64,000 nt of DNA from Escarpia spicata (Eukaryota; Annelida; Polychaeta; Sabellida; Siboglinidae). The notes under the pieces were generated by a model. The model was given only the letters and a program-made list of their open reading frames with translations, did no database searches and was not told where the DNA came from. A program made the position numbers and the translations under genes. The stretch lies in the NCBI GenBank assembly GCA_963995525.1, contig OZ023214.1:33190887-33254886 (forward strand), read 5' to 3'. Positions 10,342 through 21,206 of this stretch are shown in pieces; positions within the stretch are counted from its first letter, which is position 1; every line of letters begins with the position of its first letter.

Positions 10342-11940
10342 TCAAGTGGCAGTGTCAAGTGGTAGACTGTCGTTCAGTGCATCCTCCAGTACCTCTGTAA
10401 ACAGTGCTGTCTTTTCGGGATGTGTTGTCTTGCTCACATCAATGCGAGGTTTTGTTTCGCGTTTAGAGCGATATATCTTCTTCGGCTGCAACCTAATCCT
10501 GCAGCACATCAAGGAGTTGTCTGTGTCGCAGTCAGCGCTGTGGTAGGATCGGGTGATGAGAACATTCTGGAGGCAAGAGCGTCTAGTGATGATCAAGTCC
10601 AGCTGATGCCAGTGCTTTGATCGGGGGTATCTCCATGATGTATTGTGTTGGGGCTTCGTCTGATAGAAGGAGTTAGTGATGCAGAGGTCGAAGTAGGAAC
10701 ACAACTCAAGAAGTCGCTGTCCAGACTCATTTATCTTGCCGACTCCATGATGTTCCAGGCAGACTGGCCAGGCGACATGATCGGCTCCCACCCTTGCGTT
10801 GAAGTCACCCAACAGCAGCAGGTGTTCCTGTGGCAGTATCTGGCTGATGATGGATTCCAGGTTTCCATAAAACTCATCTTTGGCTTCTGGTGTTGAGTAC
10901 AGGGTTGGCGCATACACACTGATGATGTTGACAGGGCCGTCGCACGTTTGAAGACGGAGCGAGAGGAGTCTTTTAGATCCGTTTCCGTCAGGCTCTATCA
11001 TCCCTAGCAATTTGTTCTTGACTGCAAAGCCTACGCCGTGCACTCTTGTATTATCGAGTCCCTTGCCTTGCCAATAGAACGTGTGGTCCTTTTCCCTCAA
11101 AGACCCTGATTCGGCCAGGCGTTTTTGTTGGAGTGTGGCGATGTCGACATCAAGCCTTTTGAGCTCGTTGTTAATGACTGCATTTTTTTGGGCGTCACTG
11201 ATGTCTTGGAAGTCCTGTCAGATGTCGGTCGTCATGGTACGAATGTTCCAGCATCCCAACTTTATAATCGATTTCCTTTTCCGGTTCCGGTCCGTTTTCC
11301 TTTTCATTATCTGTTTTGTGCTCTGTCTTGTGTTGCTTGGTGCAGGAATTTCAGTCCACTCTTCAGGTTGCAAAACCCTAAGCCCCATGCATCCAGTGAG
11401 GCAGGTGAACCGTGGCGATCCAACATCATGCTGGCTGGGGGCTGCCCAGCTTGAGGCGGGCGGTAGCTATCCTGTGAGATCTGTAGATCTCTCCTACCGT
11501 CAGAAGCAACCCTTGGCGCCACACTCTACGCCAATCGAGCAGGAGACTTATAACCGGTAAACTGCTGCTTTCCGTGTTTTATCTACACCGTGAGGTGAAG
11601 CTGGACTGTCCTCTCCTGGCACAAGTCTGGGCAAGTTGATATGGAGGGCCAGTTATTGCCCATGCAGCAAGTCTCCCTCTCCACGTCACTGGTGGATCCA
11701 AAGGAACATCCAGAACTGATACAGTTGGGCACCAGTGCCGTCGCAGGAGCTGCCAGAAGGACGTTGAACATAACATCGGACCGCCTTAGGGACTCCGACT
11801 CCGGATTTACTGTCAGGGTGTTCTCCCTTAGCCTTTCCCGTGTGAGAGTATAGCCGCAAGGCAGCGGAGGTTTGGAATAAGAGTTTACCTTCTCCTAGAC
11901 ATGCGATCACTCAAGGTTAACAATCCCCATCTGCCCGAAG
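10342..11940 (-). mobile_element. LINE 5' half: leader and APE endonuclease
   Basis: A readable frame at 10,342-11,100 encodes an APE-type endonuclease of a non-LTR retrotransposon: GVGFAVKNKL, SVYAPT, LLLGDFNARVG (catalytic D and N), SWRYPRSKHWHQLDLII and RSYHSADCDTDNS (catalytic D and a DT/H region). Upstream, 11,100-11,300 reads LGCWNIRTM and TLQQKRLAESGSLREKD with one internal stop. Up to about 11,940 it resembles a LINE leader. The reverse transcriptase is absent and the element ends at a TG microsatellite. This is unusual, because LINE copies are normally truncated at the 5' end. Confidence 0.8.
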
Positions 11941-12439
11941 CGTCTAGTTTTAAGGCGCCATATATCCGTCTTTGCCCCTTCTTCTGTCAGTAAAGAACAA
12001 TTCCGCCACATGAAGACCAGGAGCTGGATTCAGCTATCAGGCTTTACGAGAGGGGCACTTAATATGTAGTGAGAGCTTATTCTCACACCCACCCCCGTTT
12101 AACAGTCTTGGAATCAGTAATGTGTAATTAGCCTATATATGTAAAATAATGTAATACCATAATACATTACAAATAGAGGTGTGCGTATTGTACCAACGAC
12201 CCATAGCGAACCCCTGTTAGCATTTAAAATCGAATACACACACATCAGAGCATATACATTTCGTTTATGCATGCCGCAGTTTCCGTAGTTTTCAACGCGC
12301 ACAAACGGAAATATAATTTTTTGAAAATAGTGCTGACATTAAAAAAAGTGTAAAAAACAATCTTTTTAAGCTCACCTCTTTGAATGTGTGTTTCGCGCTA
12401 CCGACCAATGTTTACTAGAGCTCATTTATGAGTTACTTA
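11941..12439. other. no gene seen
   Basis: AT-rich sequence without recognised coding, RNA or repeat features. Confidence 0.4.
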
Positions 12440-12538
12440 GTACCGCGTTTATGGCCCTATCGGCCTGCCATACACGTACCACATCAACGACGCCACACGG
12501 CGTATTATGGCTGGCCAATAGAGTCATAAACGCGGTAC
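12440..12538. repeat. inverted repeat, hairpin-forming
   Basis: Left arm GTACCGCGTTTATGGCCCTA (12,440-12,472) pairs with the right arm ending TCATAAACGCGGTAC (12,506-12,538), about 33 bases each with a few mismatches and a 33-base loop. A further partial copy of the inner arm (ATCGGCCTGCCATA) recurs at about 12,855. It could be the remains of a small foldback element. Confidence 0.7.
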
Positions 12539-12557
12539 ACTCAACGCGTTGAATAAG

Positions 12558-12715
12558 AAGTTAACGCGTTAACTTAGGAACCAATGAGAACGCGAAAAAC
12601 TTAACGCGTTAACTTAGCAACCAATGCGGACTCGAAGAAGTTAGTTCGTTAACATATCAACCAATAAGGATTCGGAGAAGTTAACGCGTTTACTTAGCAA
12701 CCAATAATGACTCAT
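12558..12715. repeat. 41-bp tandem repeat with a GTTAACGCGTTAAC palindrome
   Basis: Four units of about 41 bases, each with a variant of TTAACGCGTTAACTTAG followed by CAACCAAT. The palindromic core is best kept in the first two units. There is no coding capacity. Confidence 0.75.
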
Positions 12716-13456
12716 TTAGCTACGAATTATATATTGAACCAATGAATGCTAATCGTACTTATGCATTATGAACAAGAAAAGGCTGTTAATCTACAATACC
12801 ATTTATGAATTAATATAGCTAAATTTTGGCAACATCCTGCGCAATGCACATTATCGGCCTGCCATATTGTGGCGTATATTATTGTAGGCGCGGAAACGGG
12901 AAAGAAGCAGCTGCCCTACCTGGAATGCCCCACCCCGAGTCAATTTGAGCCTAAATGTGGTTTTTTGGCGAGCCTCAAAGGGTGCAATTGGAGGTTTGTG
13001 GTGAGCTTCGACAATTTAGAACGTCGCCATATAAAATATTCAACAGCACCACCAACCTGACCCCCCCCCCTCTTCTGATGCCATCAGTCGAGAGCTGAGA
13101 CAGCGGAGAAGCTGAAATTACAGCGGTGCGGCGGCGAAAACATTTCAACAGCACCCCCTCCCCGTCTTCCGATGTCATGATCCGGCAGCGGATCGAGCGG
13201 AGTGGTGCTGAAGCTCCGCTCCCCCAATATTAATTTTGTTCCTGCGCTAGTGCATATTATTACTGTATTAATTAATTAAGATACACTAAAATTGAATCAC
13301 CTGCTAAGACAACATAGGCCTAACTAACTAACGACATGGCGATTAGCGGCAAGCCGTCAATAAACTTATAGAGTTACCACACTGCCATTCCATAGTCGAG
13401 TTACGATATGTTACATGGTGTTTAGAAGTAGCTCTAAAATAATGTAAAAAGTTGTT
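12716..13456. repeat. non-coding, with two copies of the dispersed 8.7-kb repeat
   Basis: Copies of the TTCTGATGCCATCA and TTCCGATGTCATGATCC block occur near 13,070 and 13,165, with a poly-C run at 13,062. The rest is unrecognised. It could include the 5' LTR of element C, which begins its gag at about 13,713, but no matching 3' LTR was found. Confidence 0.45.
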
Positions 13457-13712
13457 TTAGAGACCGAGACTACGGGCTATAATGTGTAAGTTAACTCCAG
13501 GCATCGTCGGGCGTGAACGACGACGAAAACCAGCGGACCATTTGCCGAAAGATGACCCTATTCTACGTCGCGCGTCTCCAGCAACCTTGACCGCAGTTGA
13601 CCGGATGACCGGGGCGACTAGAATTACCGCAGACTCCGTGACGGTGCACGGCATCGATACGCAGTGAGTGGTTGGTTACCGCAGAACGATAAATTGTGAA
13701 ACGGGCTGCCAA

Positions 13713-13931
13713 CATGGCAAACGCCGGTGAAAAACCCTGCACGAATTGGCAATCGGCTAATCTAGACAAAGAAAGGCGGCGCTTCAAACAGCACTGCGAG
13801 TTTACGATCAAAGGCCCGCTTGCAACGAAACCTGAAACCTCATGACGTACATTGGCAACAAAGGATGCGAAATCTACAAGACCTTTACCTGGATGCCAGC
13901 GATGGGTGACGATCCGGCAGAAAACGCCACT
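13713..13931 (+). pseudogene. gag N-terminal part of element C
   Basis: An ATG at 13,713 opens a frame with RRRFKQHCEFTIKGPL, the typical start of an invertebrate gypsy Gag. After a stop it continues in another frame with YIGNKGCEIYKTFTW. It ends at the left TA of the DNA transposon. The continuation lies at 18,780. Confidence 0.75.
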
Positions 13932-13933
13932 TA

Positions 13934-14905
13934 GGCGAGCGGTAGAACCACCTAACAGACCGATTTAAATGCCCCCCCCCACACATCAAAATGTTATATC
14001 ATTGGAAAGCCCTGCGTCATAACTAGGCCTGTCGTATAGTTGCCAAGTGGTGCAGTAAGCGTGAATCCAAGGTCAAACAAGGTCACCATCAAACGATCAA
14101 TTTTAGAAATTGGGCGCTTCCGAAAACTTCTTAATATTACAATGGCTATCTAGCTACTTTATTTAAATATAAAATAGCCGTGTCATATATTCTTGGAACG
14201 CGTATTGTCTCACCTTTAATACAGTGTACGATATGATGCTGCATCCAGGATTGATAAGAGTGACGACAAGGTCAAACAAGGCCACCCATCAAATTACGAA
14301 TATTCGAAAGTTTACAATGCCGCGAACATCATAAAGTTACACCGACTGTGTTTCTACTTCACGACTACGGACATATCATACAAAGTATGAAAGGACAATT
14401 TCACCCCGTCACAATGCTGTGTGATATGGCGCTGTGAGATGAAGCAATTTCTGTGGAGCAGCGTTCAAACAGAGTCACCGTCAATTGATGAATGTTAGAA
14501 ATTGCGCCACCCCACAAGCTTTACAAAATCTTAATGGTTATTGAGCTATGTTACCTACTTACTGATGTCCATTTCATATACCTTTGGGAAGCTTACTGTC
14601 TTCCCGGTACAATGAGGTATAACGTACAGCTATTAAATGGAGCATTATGTGTGTAGTGAATGTCAAACAAGGTCACTACCAAATGATGACTGTTCAAAAT
14701 TGCACCATTCCACAATCGTTGTAGGCCTAGGTTTATAATGGTTGCGTATCTATTTGCCTACGTGCATAATGCCTCTTCACATACCACTGTAAACCTTATT
14801 GTATCTTCGTAAAAATGTGATATGACACGGAGCTATCAACTGGTGCTGTAAGTGTGGAGCAAATGTTGAACAAGGTCACCGTCAAATGATGAATTTTCGA
14901 AATTG
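13934..14905. repeat. left terminal inverted repeat with ~197-bp modules
   Basis: Cores similar to AAGGTCACCATCAAACGAT, followed by TTTAGAAATTG or TTTCGAAATTG, lie at about 14,080, 14,278, 14,472, 14,668 and 14,873. The spacing is close to 197 bases. Each module also carries an ATATCATTGGAAAG-like block. The modules are diverged from one another but pair with partners in the right repeat. Confidence 0.8.
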
Positions 14906-14966
14906 TGCTATTCTAGAAATGTTAAGACAAATTGTTCTAACGATTGCTTTGAAGTCAAACGATGAA

Positions 14967-15027
14967 AAGTATAATTATTTAAGTTTTAGAATATAAATAT
15001 ATATGTATATATATATATATATTCATA

Positions 15028-15069
<42 letters not shown>

Positions 15070-15128
15070 TATGAATATATATATATATATAAAGTATAAT
15101 TATTTAAGTTTTAGAATATCAATATATG

Positions 15129-15160
<32 letters not shown>

Positions 15161-15165
15161 CGCCA
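14967..15165. repeat. AT microsatellite flanked by a duplicated 29-base segment
   Basis: AAAGTATAATTATTTAAGTT occurs at about 14,967 and again at about 15,091, on both sides of TA runs. It lies between the left inverted repeat and the coding part of the DNA transposon. Confidence 0.85.
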
Positions 15166-15279
15166 TGTATATGTCAAAATTGCACATTCTACGAAACATA
15201 ATAAATACGAGCTGATCCACACAAACCAGAAACACCAAATGACACTGATTCTCAACAATCAGTATCACGTATACCTAGT

Positions 15280-17713
15280 ATGGCAGCGAGAAAGAGCACT
15301 GGTTCGACATATTGGTCTCTCTGTGTTGTATGTTCGAAGGATTCACACAGGAAAGACGATAGGTTGCATAAAATTGAAACATTTCAACGGGCAACCAACC
15401 TGAAGAAGGTTGCATGTCAAAGAGGAGGCGAAGAAATGACACGCACAATATCGGAGGAGGACTTGATAGCTAAGGATGCCGTGTACCACTCATCATGTTT
15501 TTCATCCTACCTGAGTAAAACAAATCTTAAAGCAAAGGCACCGTCGTCAACAGTTACAACACAGTGTCCTTATGACACTGCATTCTACAGTTTGATTCAA
15601 AATATAGTTTCAATGGGATCTCGAACGACATGGGCTCAGAGAATACAGTCATCAGAGACGCAAAGGGAAGCAGTAGTATAGGGCTGTCTAGAAAGAAGCC
15701 AGCACTCATCAGGTGGACATTGACGAGGCACGTCATGAGTGAATATGTTAAAGCAATGCGAGAAGGGAGTGGTTTGTCCACAAGTACTGAAGACAAGGAT
15801 CACAAAGAAGTACTGGCATTCACACTGAAGAGGGATGACGAGCATGCTGTTAACAACGTGACCAATCCGTTCGAGCCTGAATTTCACCCAGATGCACTCA
15901 CCAACTTATCCACGGGGCTGCATGCAACACTGGATGTGCAAAATTCGCTCCTCAACATCGTAGGTACTGGGGGGGGGGGGGGGGGGGGAGAAGCTGAAGA
16001 AATGTGTGCATGGCGCTCTTGAATCAGGTGAAACGTGCAGCTTCTACAGCCCCATCAACAAGTCAGGCCTGATAACATTTGCTGGCATGGCGAAAAAGGC
16101 CAAGTTGAAGTGTGGCAAGGGAGGCGTTGTAACAGCAGCTATTAGTCCAGAGATTGTGTTCCGCAGAGCCCTGCCGTTGGCGAGGTGCAGAGATGATGTT
16201 TCTATGGCCACCGTTCTCGACCACCCGATAGGGCCAGTGCCGATGGCCATTTTTCATGCTGATGGTACAATGCGGAAAACTAACAAAGCGGAACCGGACC
16301 ATCAACTAGAAGCTCAAGACGAGAGAGTATATGAACTACCATAAAGCACCACTGCAACCACAGTGTATATTAGGGATGCCATGGACGTCATTCAAATGAT
16401 GGCGAGGGACCAATTCAATTCATTTGATGCATTAACGTAGCATACTTCAGGCAACTTCTGACAGGATTTCAGAGAGCTGACACAGTTGTGGAAGCGTTTG
16501 ATAGATATGATGACGATAACTCTGTGAAAACTGCTGAAAAGGACCGCCGCGCAGGATCAACATCTGCTTGCAAGCAGTACCAGGTGATTGGTGGGCGCCC
16601 AGTACCTCCACGGAAAATGTTCCTCAATGTTCCACTCAACAAGCAATCACTAGTGAACTTTCTTTGTGAATATGTAGTTTGCCATGCATCATCCCAGTGG
16701 CTGGAAGCACACACAACGTGTACACTCCTGGTTGTTGGAGGCTTCGTCAATGGTGAGGTAGTGAAATTAATCAGTAGTCGAGGTGTAGAAGAAGACAGAC
16801 ACTTTGCCAGTACACAAGAAGAAGCTGACACCAGGATGCTTCTGCATGCTGGTTTTGCTGATTCAGACTTCGGAGCACGTGGTGTTCTAGGAACCGTAAT
16901 AATTAAGTCATCAGACACAGATGTTTTAGTGCTTGCTGCATACTGCTTTCCGAAAATGGCGAATACAGTCAACATGTGGATTGAAACTGGCACCTTCACC
17001 AGCACCACAGACAAGCGCTGATTTGTACCTGTGCATTCGATTTGTACTGCACTCGGTCCGCAGTTCTGCAACATACTTCCCGCCATGCATTCACTAACAG
17101 GGTGTGACTCAATTTCCTCCCTGTTTGGAATTGGGAAAAAACTGTTTTCATCGTTGTTATATAGAAGGGGGCAGGCCACTTCATGAATCTTGCCGACGTA
17201 GGAAACAGCGATAAAGAGGCTGCACCATCAGCAGCGCGGACATTCACAGCAGCCTTGTACAACCTAAGGGACACAGAGAAGAGTGCACACATCAAACTTA
17301 ACTGTTTGCGGCTAAGAATATCAACAAGAAGGACAAGTAGTTGGCGAAGCTTCCCCAAAATTGAAGTAAGTTTCGAGGAACATGCAAGGCGGGCACAGTG
17401 TCAAACGAAGACTTGGATGTCTTCACTTGTGGCCAAGCTAGATACAGGGTCCACACTGCAGCATGAAAGGGTGAGAAAGAATGGCAAACTTGTACCTGTC
17501 TTCTTCAAAGGTCCAATGGCGTCAGAGTTCCTGGAAGGACTCATATGTTCCTGCTCAAGTAGAGGTTGCTGCACAATCAATTGTTCATGCAGTCAGAACA
17601 GTTTGTGTTGCACAGAGCTTTGCACATGTCATGGGAATAAAAACTGTGGAAACCCACGTTCGACTGGCGACCAAGACATCCTACGTGACGATGATGACCA
17701 TGACAGTGAATAG
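15280..17713 (+). pseudogene. decayed multi-domain protein of the DNA transposon
   Basis: An ATG at 15,280 opens a frame with a Cys/His N-terminus (WSLCVVCSKDSH, then VYHSSCFSSYL). Successive frame changes near 15,660, 16,010, 16,350 and 17,020 split the rest. A G-run at 15,969-15,988 is one obvious slip site. Later blocks are QEEADTRMLLHAGFAD with SSDTDVLVLAAY (16,816-16,940). Around 17,090-17,150 a HSLTGCDSISSLFGIGKK block follows. The C-terminal cluster at about 17,545-17,660 is of CXC type (CSCSSRGC, CSCSQNSLCC). I recognise this architecture as a recurrent uncharacterised invertebrate protein family. A transposase role is inferred from its place inside the inverted repeats. Confidence 0.7.
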
Positions 17714-17849
17714 AAACTAAAGGTGGGTAGAATGTTTCTAGTAGCCTCGGAAAATTGACTCACCAATGTGCAATCCTTTGTGATGATTGAATAGTTTTGA
17801 AGATACAAAAAGATTTTTAAAGTGTTGTCAAACATAAATGGTAACTACA

Positions 17850-18777
17850 TCGATGTTGACCGTTCAACGTCCGCTTCACATAGTTGTAGCTCTGTTAAAC
17901 AGTCCCATGCAATACCTAATTTTGACGGGGGTACAATACGTTTTCCAATGGTATATGATGTTGCCTTGTGTACATTGGCAAATAGATTTTATTTTGAATA
18001 TTAAGAAGTTGATGTGGACTTTGTTTGACCTTCACTACACGCGTACTGCGTCACTCGATGGTTCGACTTTATATCTCCTTTTCACGGCGAGAAATTATGC
18101 TTTCCAGTGGTATATGACTTGGCCATGAGTATGTAGGTGACGTATATATACGTAACCAATGAAATTGTGTAACGTTTGCGGAATATCGCAATTTCTAACA
18201 TTCATCAATTGACGGTGATCCTGTTTGAACGCCGCTCCACACAAATTGCTTCACCTCACAGCGCCATGTCAAACCGCATTTTAACGGGGAGAAATTGTAC
18301 TTTCATACAGTGCATGACTTGCCATAGTCGTGAAGTAGAAACACAGTCAATGTAACTTTATGATGTTCGCGGCATTGTAAACTTTCGAATATTCGTCATT
18401 TGATGGGTGACCTTGTTTGACCTTGTCGTCACTCTTATCATTCCAGGATACAACATCATATCGTACACTGTCTTGAATGTGCGACTATTCGCTTTCCAAC
18501 AATATATGACTTGGCCATTTTTTAGTTAAATAAAGTAGCTAGATCGCCATTGTAATATTAAGAAGTTTTCGGAAGCGCCCAATTTCTAAAATTGGTCGTT
18601 TGATGGTGACCTTGTTTGACATTAGATTCACACTTACTGCACCTCTTGGCAACTCTACGACAGGTCTAAGTGTGACGCGGAGATGCAGGGCTTTCCAATG
18701 ATATAACATTTGGGTGTGTGTAGGGGGGCCATTTAAACTCCTAAAATAAAGCACTTTTGGGGGATTTGTCGCTCGCC
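17850..18777. repeat. right terminal inverted repeat
   Basis: Reverse complement of the left repeat, with module cores at about 18,595, 18,405, 18,215, 18,020 and a weak one near 17,855. Outer identity is highest in the last 250 bases. Confidence 0.8.
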
Positions 18778-18779
18778 TA

Positions 18780-19530
18780 ACTCTGCAAGGTGTGTACAAT
18801 AAATATGCGCAGCAGACCCCGGTCTATGTCCCACCGATGACAAACCAAATCCGCGCAACTGTCACTTTCATCCGACGTAAACAAGATCCAGGTGACAACT
18901 TTGACAACTTTGTCACGGATCTCCGAATTCTTGTGAAAGACTGTGGCTATGCTGAAGACGACCGCAAGCTCAGAGATGCAATTATCTTGAGATCATCGCA
19001 AGCCGCGATCCACGTGAAATATCTAGAGAAAGGAGACAAACTGACTCTAAACATGGCCATGAATATTGGTCAGAACTACGAGACGTCCCAGGAAAGCATG
19101 CACGCGATAAACGCCGATGAAGACCCCACAATTCATGCTGTGAACACTGGAGGTCGGAGAAAACCGAGGATAGCTGGACGTTTGAGGAACTGGTCACAGT
19201 CCAGATTCCACAAAGACCATGCTAAACAGAAAGCGAGATACAAGGATCAACGGATATGTCAGAAATGCGGGTACAAAATATCGCACGAACGTTGCCCCGC
19301 TAAGGACAGCAAGTGCCACTACTGTCATAAGAAGGGACATTTTGTGTCAATGTGCCGCAACAAGGCGAGCGCCCACATAGTTGAGGACATGTGTGGCTTT
19401 GAGCAATCAGATGATGACGGCGACGCACATCTGATCAATACCATCACCGATGCAGAAGGCGACTGGTGGGAACGCATAGGTGTAAACGGAACACACATCA
19501 AAATGCAGATAGACACCGGCGCTACGTAAT
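18780..19530 (+). pseudogene. gag C-terminal part, zinc knuckles and protease start of element C
   Basis: Gag resumes with VYNKYAQQTPVYVPPMTNQI and a FIRRKQDPGDNFDNFVTDLR block. Two zinc knuckles follow (CQKCG, H, C, then CHYCHKKGHFVSMC). The frame runs into the protease, whose active site MQIDTGAT is followed directly by a stop. In relatives the protease continues with a short serine-leucine block, and that continuation is visible just downstream in the same frame. Confidence 0.8.
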
Positions 19531-19636
19531 CTCTGATGCCGTACAACGTGTACAGAGATATGCACTGCAATCACCCAATTATAAAGACCGCTTGCAAGTT
19601 CAAATGGTACACTCATCACCCAATTAAGGTAGAAGG

Positions 19637-20347
19637 TTGTGTCATACTCCCAACTCGGTACAAAACAAATGCGTTAAGGCACAGTACTACATCGTACATG
19701 TAGACCAGAAACCATTGTTATCAGGGCATGCTAGCATGCAGCTAGGCTTGATCGAGAGAACACACACTGTCGCCAATGAGCTTGACAAGTACCTGAAGCA
19801 AACTACAGGTACGCACACAGGGACGTATTCCATCAAGATCGACCCTATTGTACCCGGACCAAGGCGTCAGCCAAAAGCATTATCTGCAAAGATACGTACG
19901 AAACTGAAAGAAATGGAAACTGATGGCCACATTACTAAAGTGACAGAACCCACTGACTGGGTTAATTCCATGGTCACTATGATCCGCAATGAAAAGTTGA
20001 GGATCTGCTCCGATCCCAAAGACGTCAACAAAGCCATTAGACGAGAGCACTACCCCATTCCGACAGTGGAAGAAGTGATAGCATCAATACCAGGTGCCAA
20101 AATGTTCTCCAAAATATACGCAAAGTCGGGATTCCTGCAGATCAAACTTGGCTATGAATCAAGTCTTCTAACGACTTTCAACACACCGATCGGAAGATAC
20201 AGGTGGTTACGCCTCCGGTTTGGCATAAAGTCGACTCCAGAGATTTACCAACGAATCATGGACGACATGCTGGAAGACATCGATGGCGCACGGGCCATCA
20301 TGGGCGATATCCTGGTCGCAGGCAAAACGCCACAGGAGCACGACTAG
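19637..20347 (+). pseudogene. reverse transcriptase of element C, catalytic site altered
   Basis: RT blocks are in order: EPTDWVNSMVTMI, LRICSDPKDVNKAI, PIPTVEEVIASI, FSKIYAKSGF and FGIKSTPEIYQRIMDDMLED. At the catalytic position the usual YxDD-type motif reads IMGDILV, so the first aspartate is a glycine. A stop follows soon after (EHD then stop). The thumb region continues at 20,348-20,640 in other frames (RRFLGFVQYLSKFIP). Confidence 0.8.
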
Positions 20348-20640
20348 CTCATCAGGAAAGTCGTAGATAGAGCGACAGAATGGAACCTGAAGCTCAGCTT
20401 TGACAAGTGTCAAGTAAAACAGCCACAGGTGAATTATGTTGGACACTTGGGGACAGACCAGGGCTTGCAACCAGATCCAGAGAAAGTACGTGCAGTACAC
20501 AAAATGCTAGTTCCCAAAGCAAGGAAGACGTGCGCAGATTTCTTGGATTTGTCCAATATCTGTCGAAATTCATCCCAAACATGAGTACAGTGGACGCTCC
20601 ACTTCGGGATGTGATGAAACGAGACGTCGATTTTCACTGA

Positions 20641-21200
20641 GGCAAGCCACAACAGAGAAGCTTCGAAGAGCTGAAGGAACTTTGTTGCAGTGCGCCAGTG
20701 TTGGCGTATTACGATGTGACAAAAGATGTCACAATACAGTGTGATGCGAGTAGCAACGGACTAGGAGGAGTCATCCTACAAGACGGTCGTCCAGTAGCCT
20801 ACACGTCGAGAACGCTCACACCAACCCAACAGAGATGAGGGAAATGGAAAAGGAAATGTTAGCTACCGTGCATAGCTGCAAGAAATTCAATTACCACATC
20901 TTTGGAAAAACTACAACGGTTGAGAGCAATCACAAACCACTTCAGGCTATATGCGCAAAGCCACTGCTATCAGCGCCCATGAGGCTACAAGCAATGTTGC
21001 TAAGACTGCAACAGTACGGCTTGAACGTGACGTACAAGTCAAGCAAGGAAATCCTTGTCATGGTCAATATGATCAACTTCATCACCGTAACACATACACG
21101 ATACAAGCAGTTTCAGGAATGCACAACCAATTACCTGAACGAGCTACACACTATGATCCTCAAGGGCTGGCCAGATACATAGCAGGAAACATCGCACACA
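20641..21200 (+). pseudogene. RNase H of element C
   Basis: After a stop the frame reads SFEELKELCC, then the RNase H start IQCDASSNGLGGVILQ with its catalytic D, then YTSRTLTPTQQR and a stop. The rest (MEKEMLATVHSCKKF and HKPLQAI) lies in a different frame. The domain is non-functional. Confidence 0.75.
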
Positions 21201-21206
21201 ATCAGA

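Larger units (their letters stand above)
13934..18777 (+). mobile_element. DNA transposon with long modular inverted repeats, TA target duplication
   Basis: The ends are GGCGAGCG at 13,934 and CGCTCGCC at 18,777, each flanked by TA, and the two outer sides join parts of one gag gene. Inverted repeats run inward for about 0.9 kb on each side. They contain about five modules of roughly 197 bases, each with an AAGGTCACCATCAAAC-like core. Between them lies a broken reading frame on the plus strand. The total length is 4,844 bp. TA target duplication is shared with Tc1/mariner, pogo and several other superfamilies. The encoded protein does not look like a mariner transposase, so I leave the superfamily open. 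Confidence 0.85.

Noticed and set aside
13934..18777. DNA transposon as a Kolobok or piggyBac element
   Set aside because: Those duplicate TTAA. The flanks here support only TA, and the protein blocks do not match what I know of those transposases.
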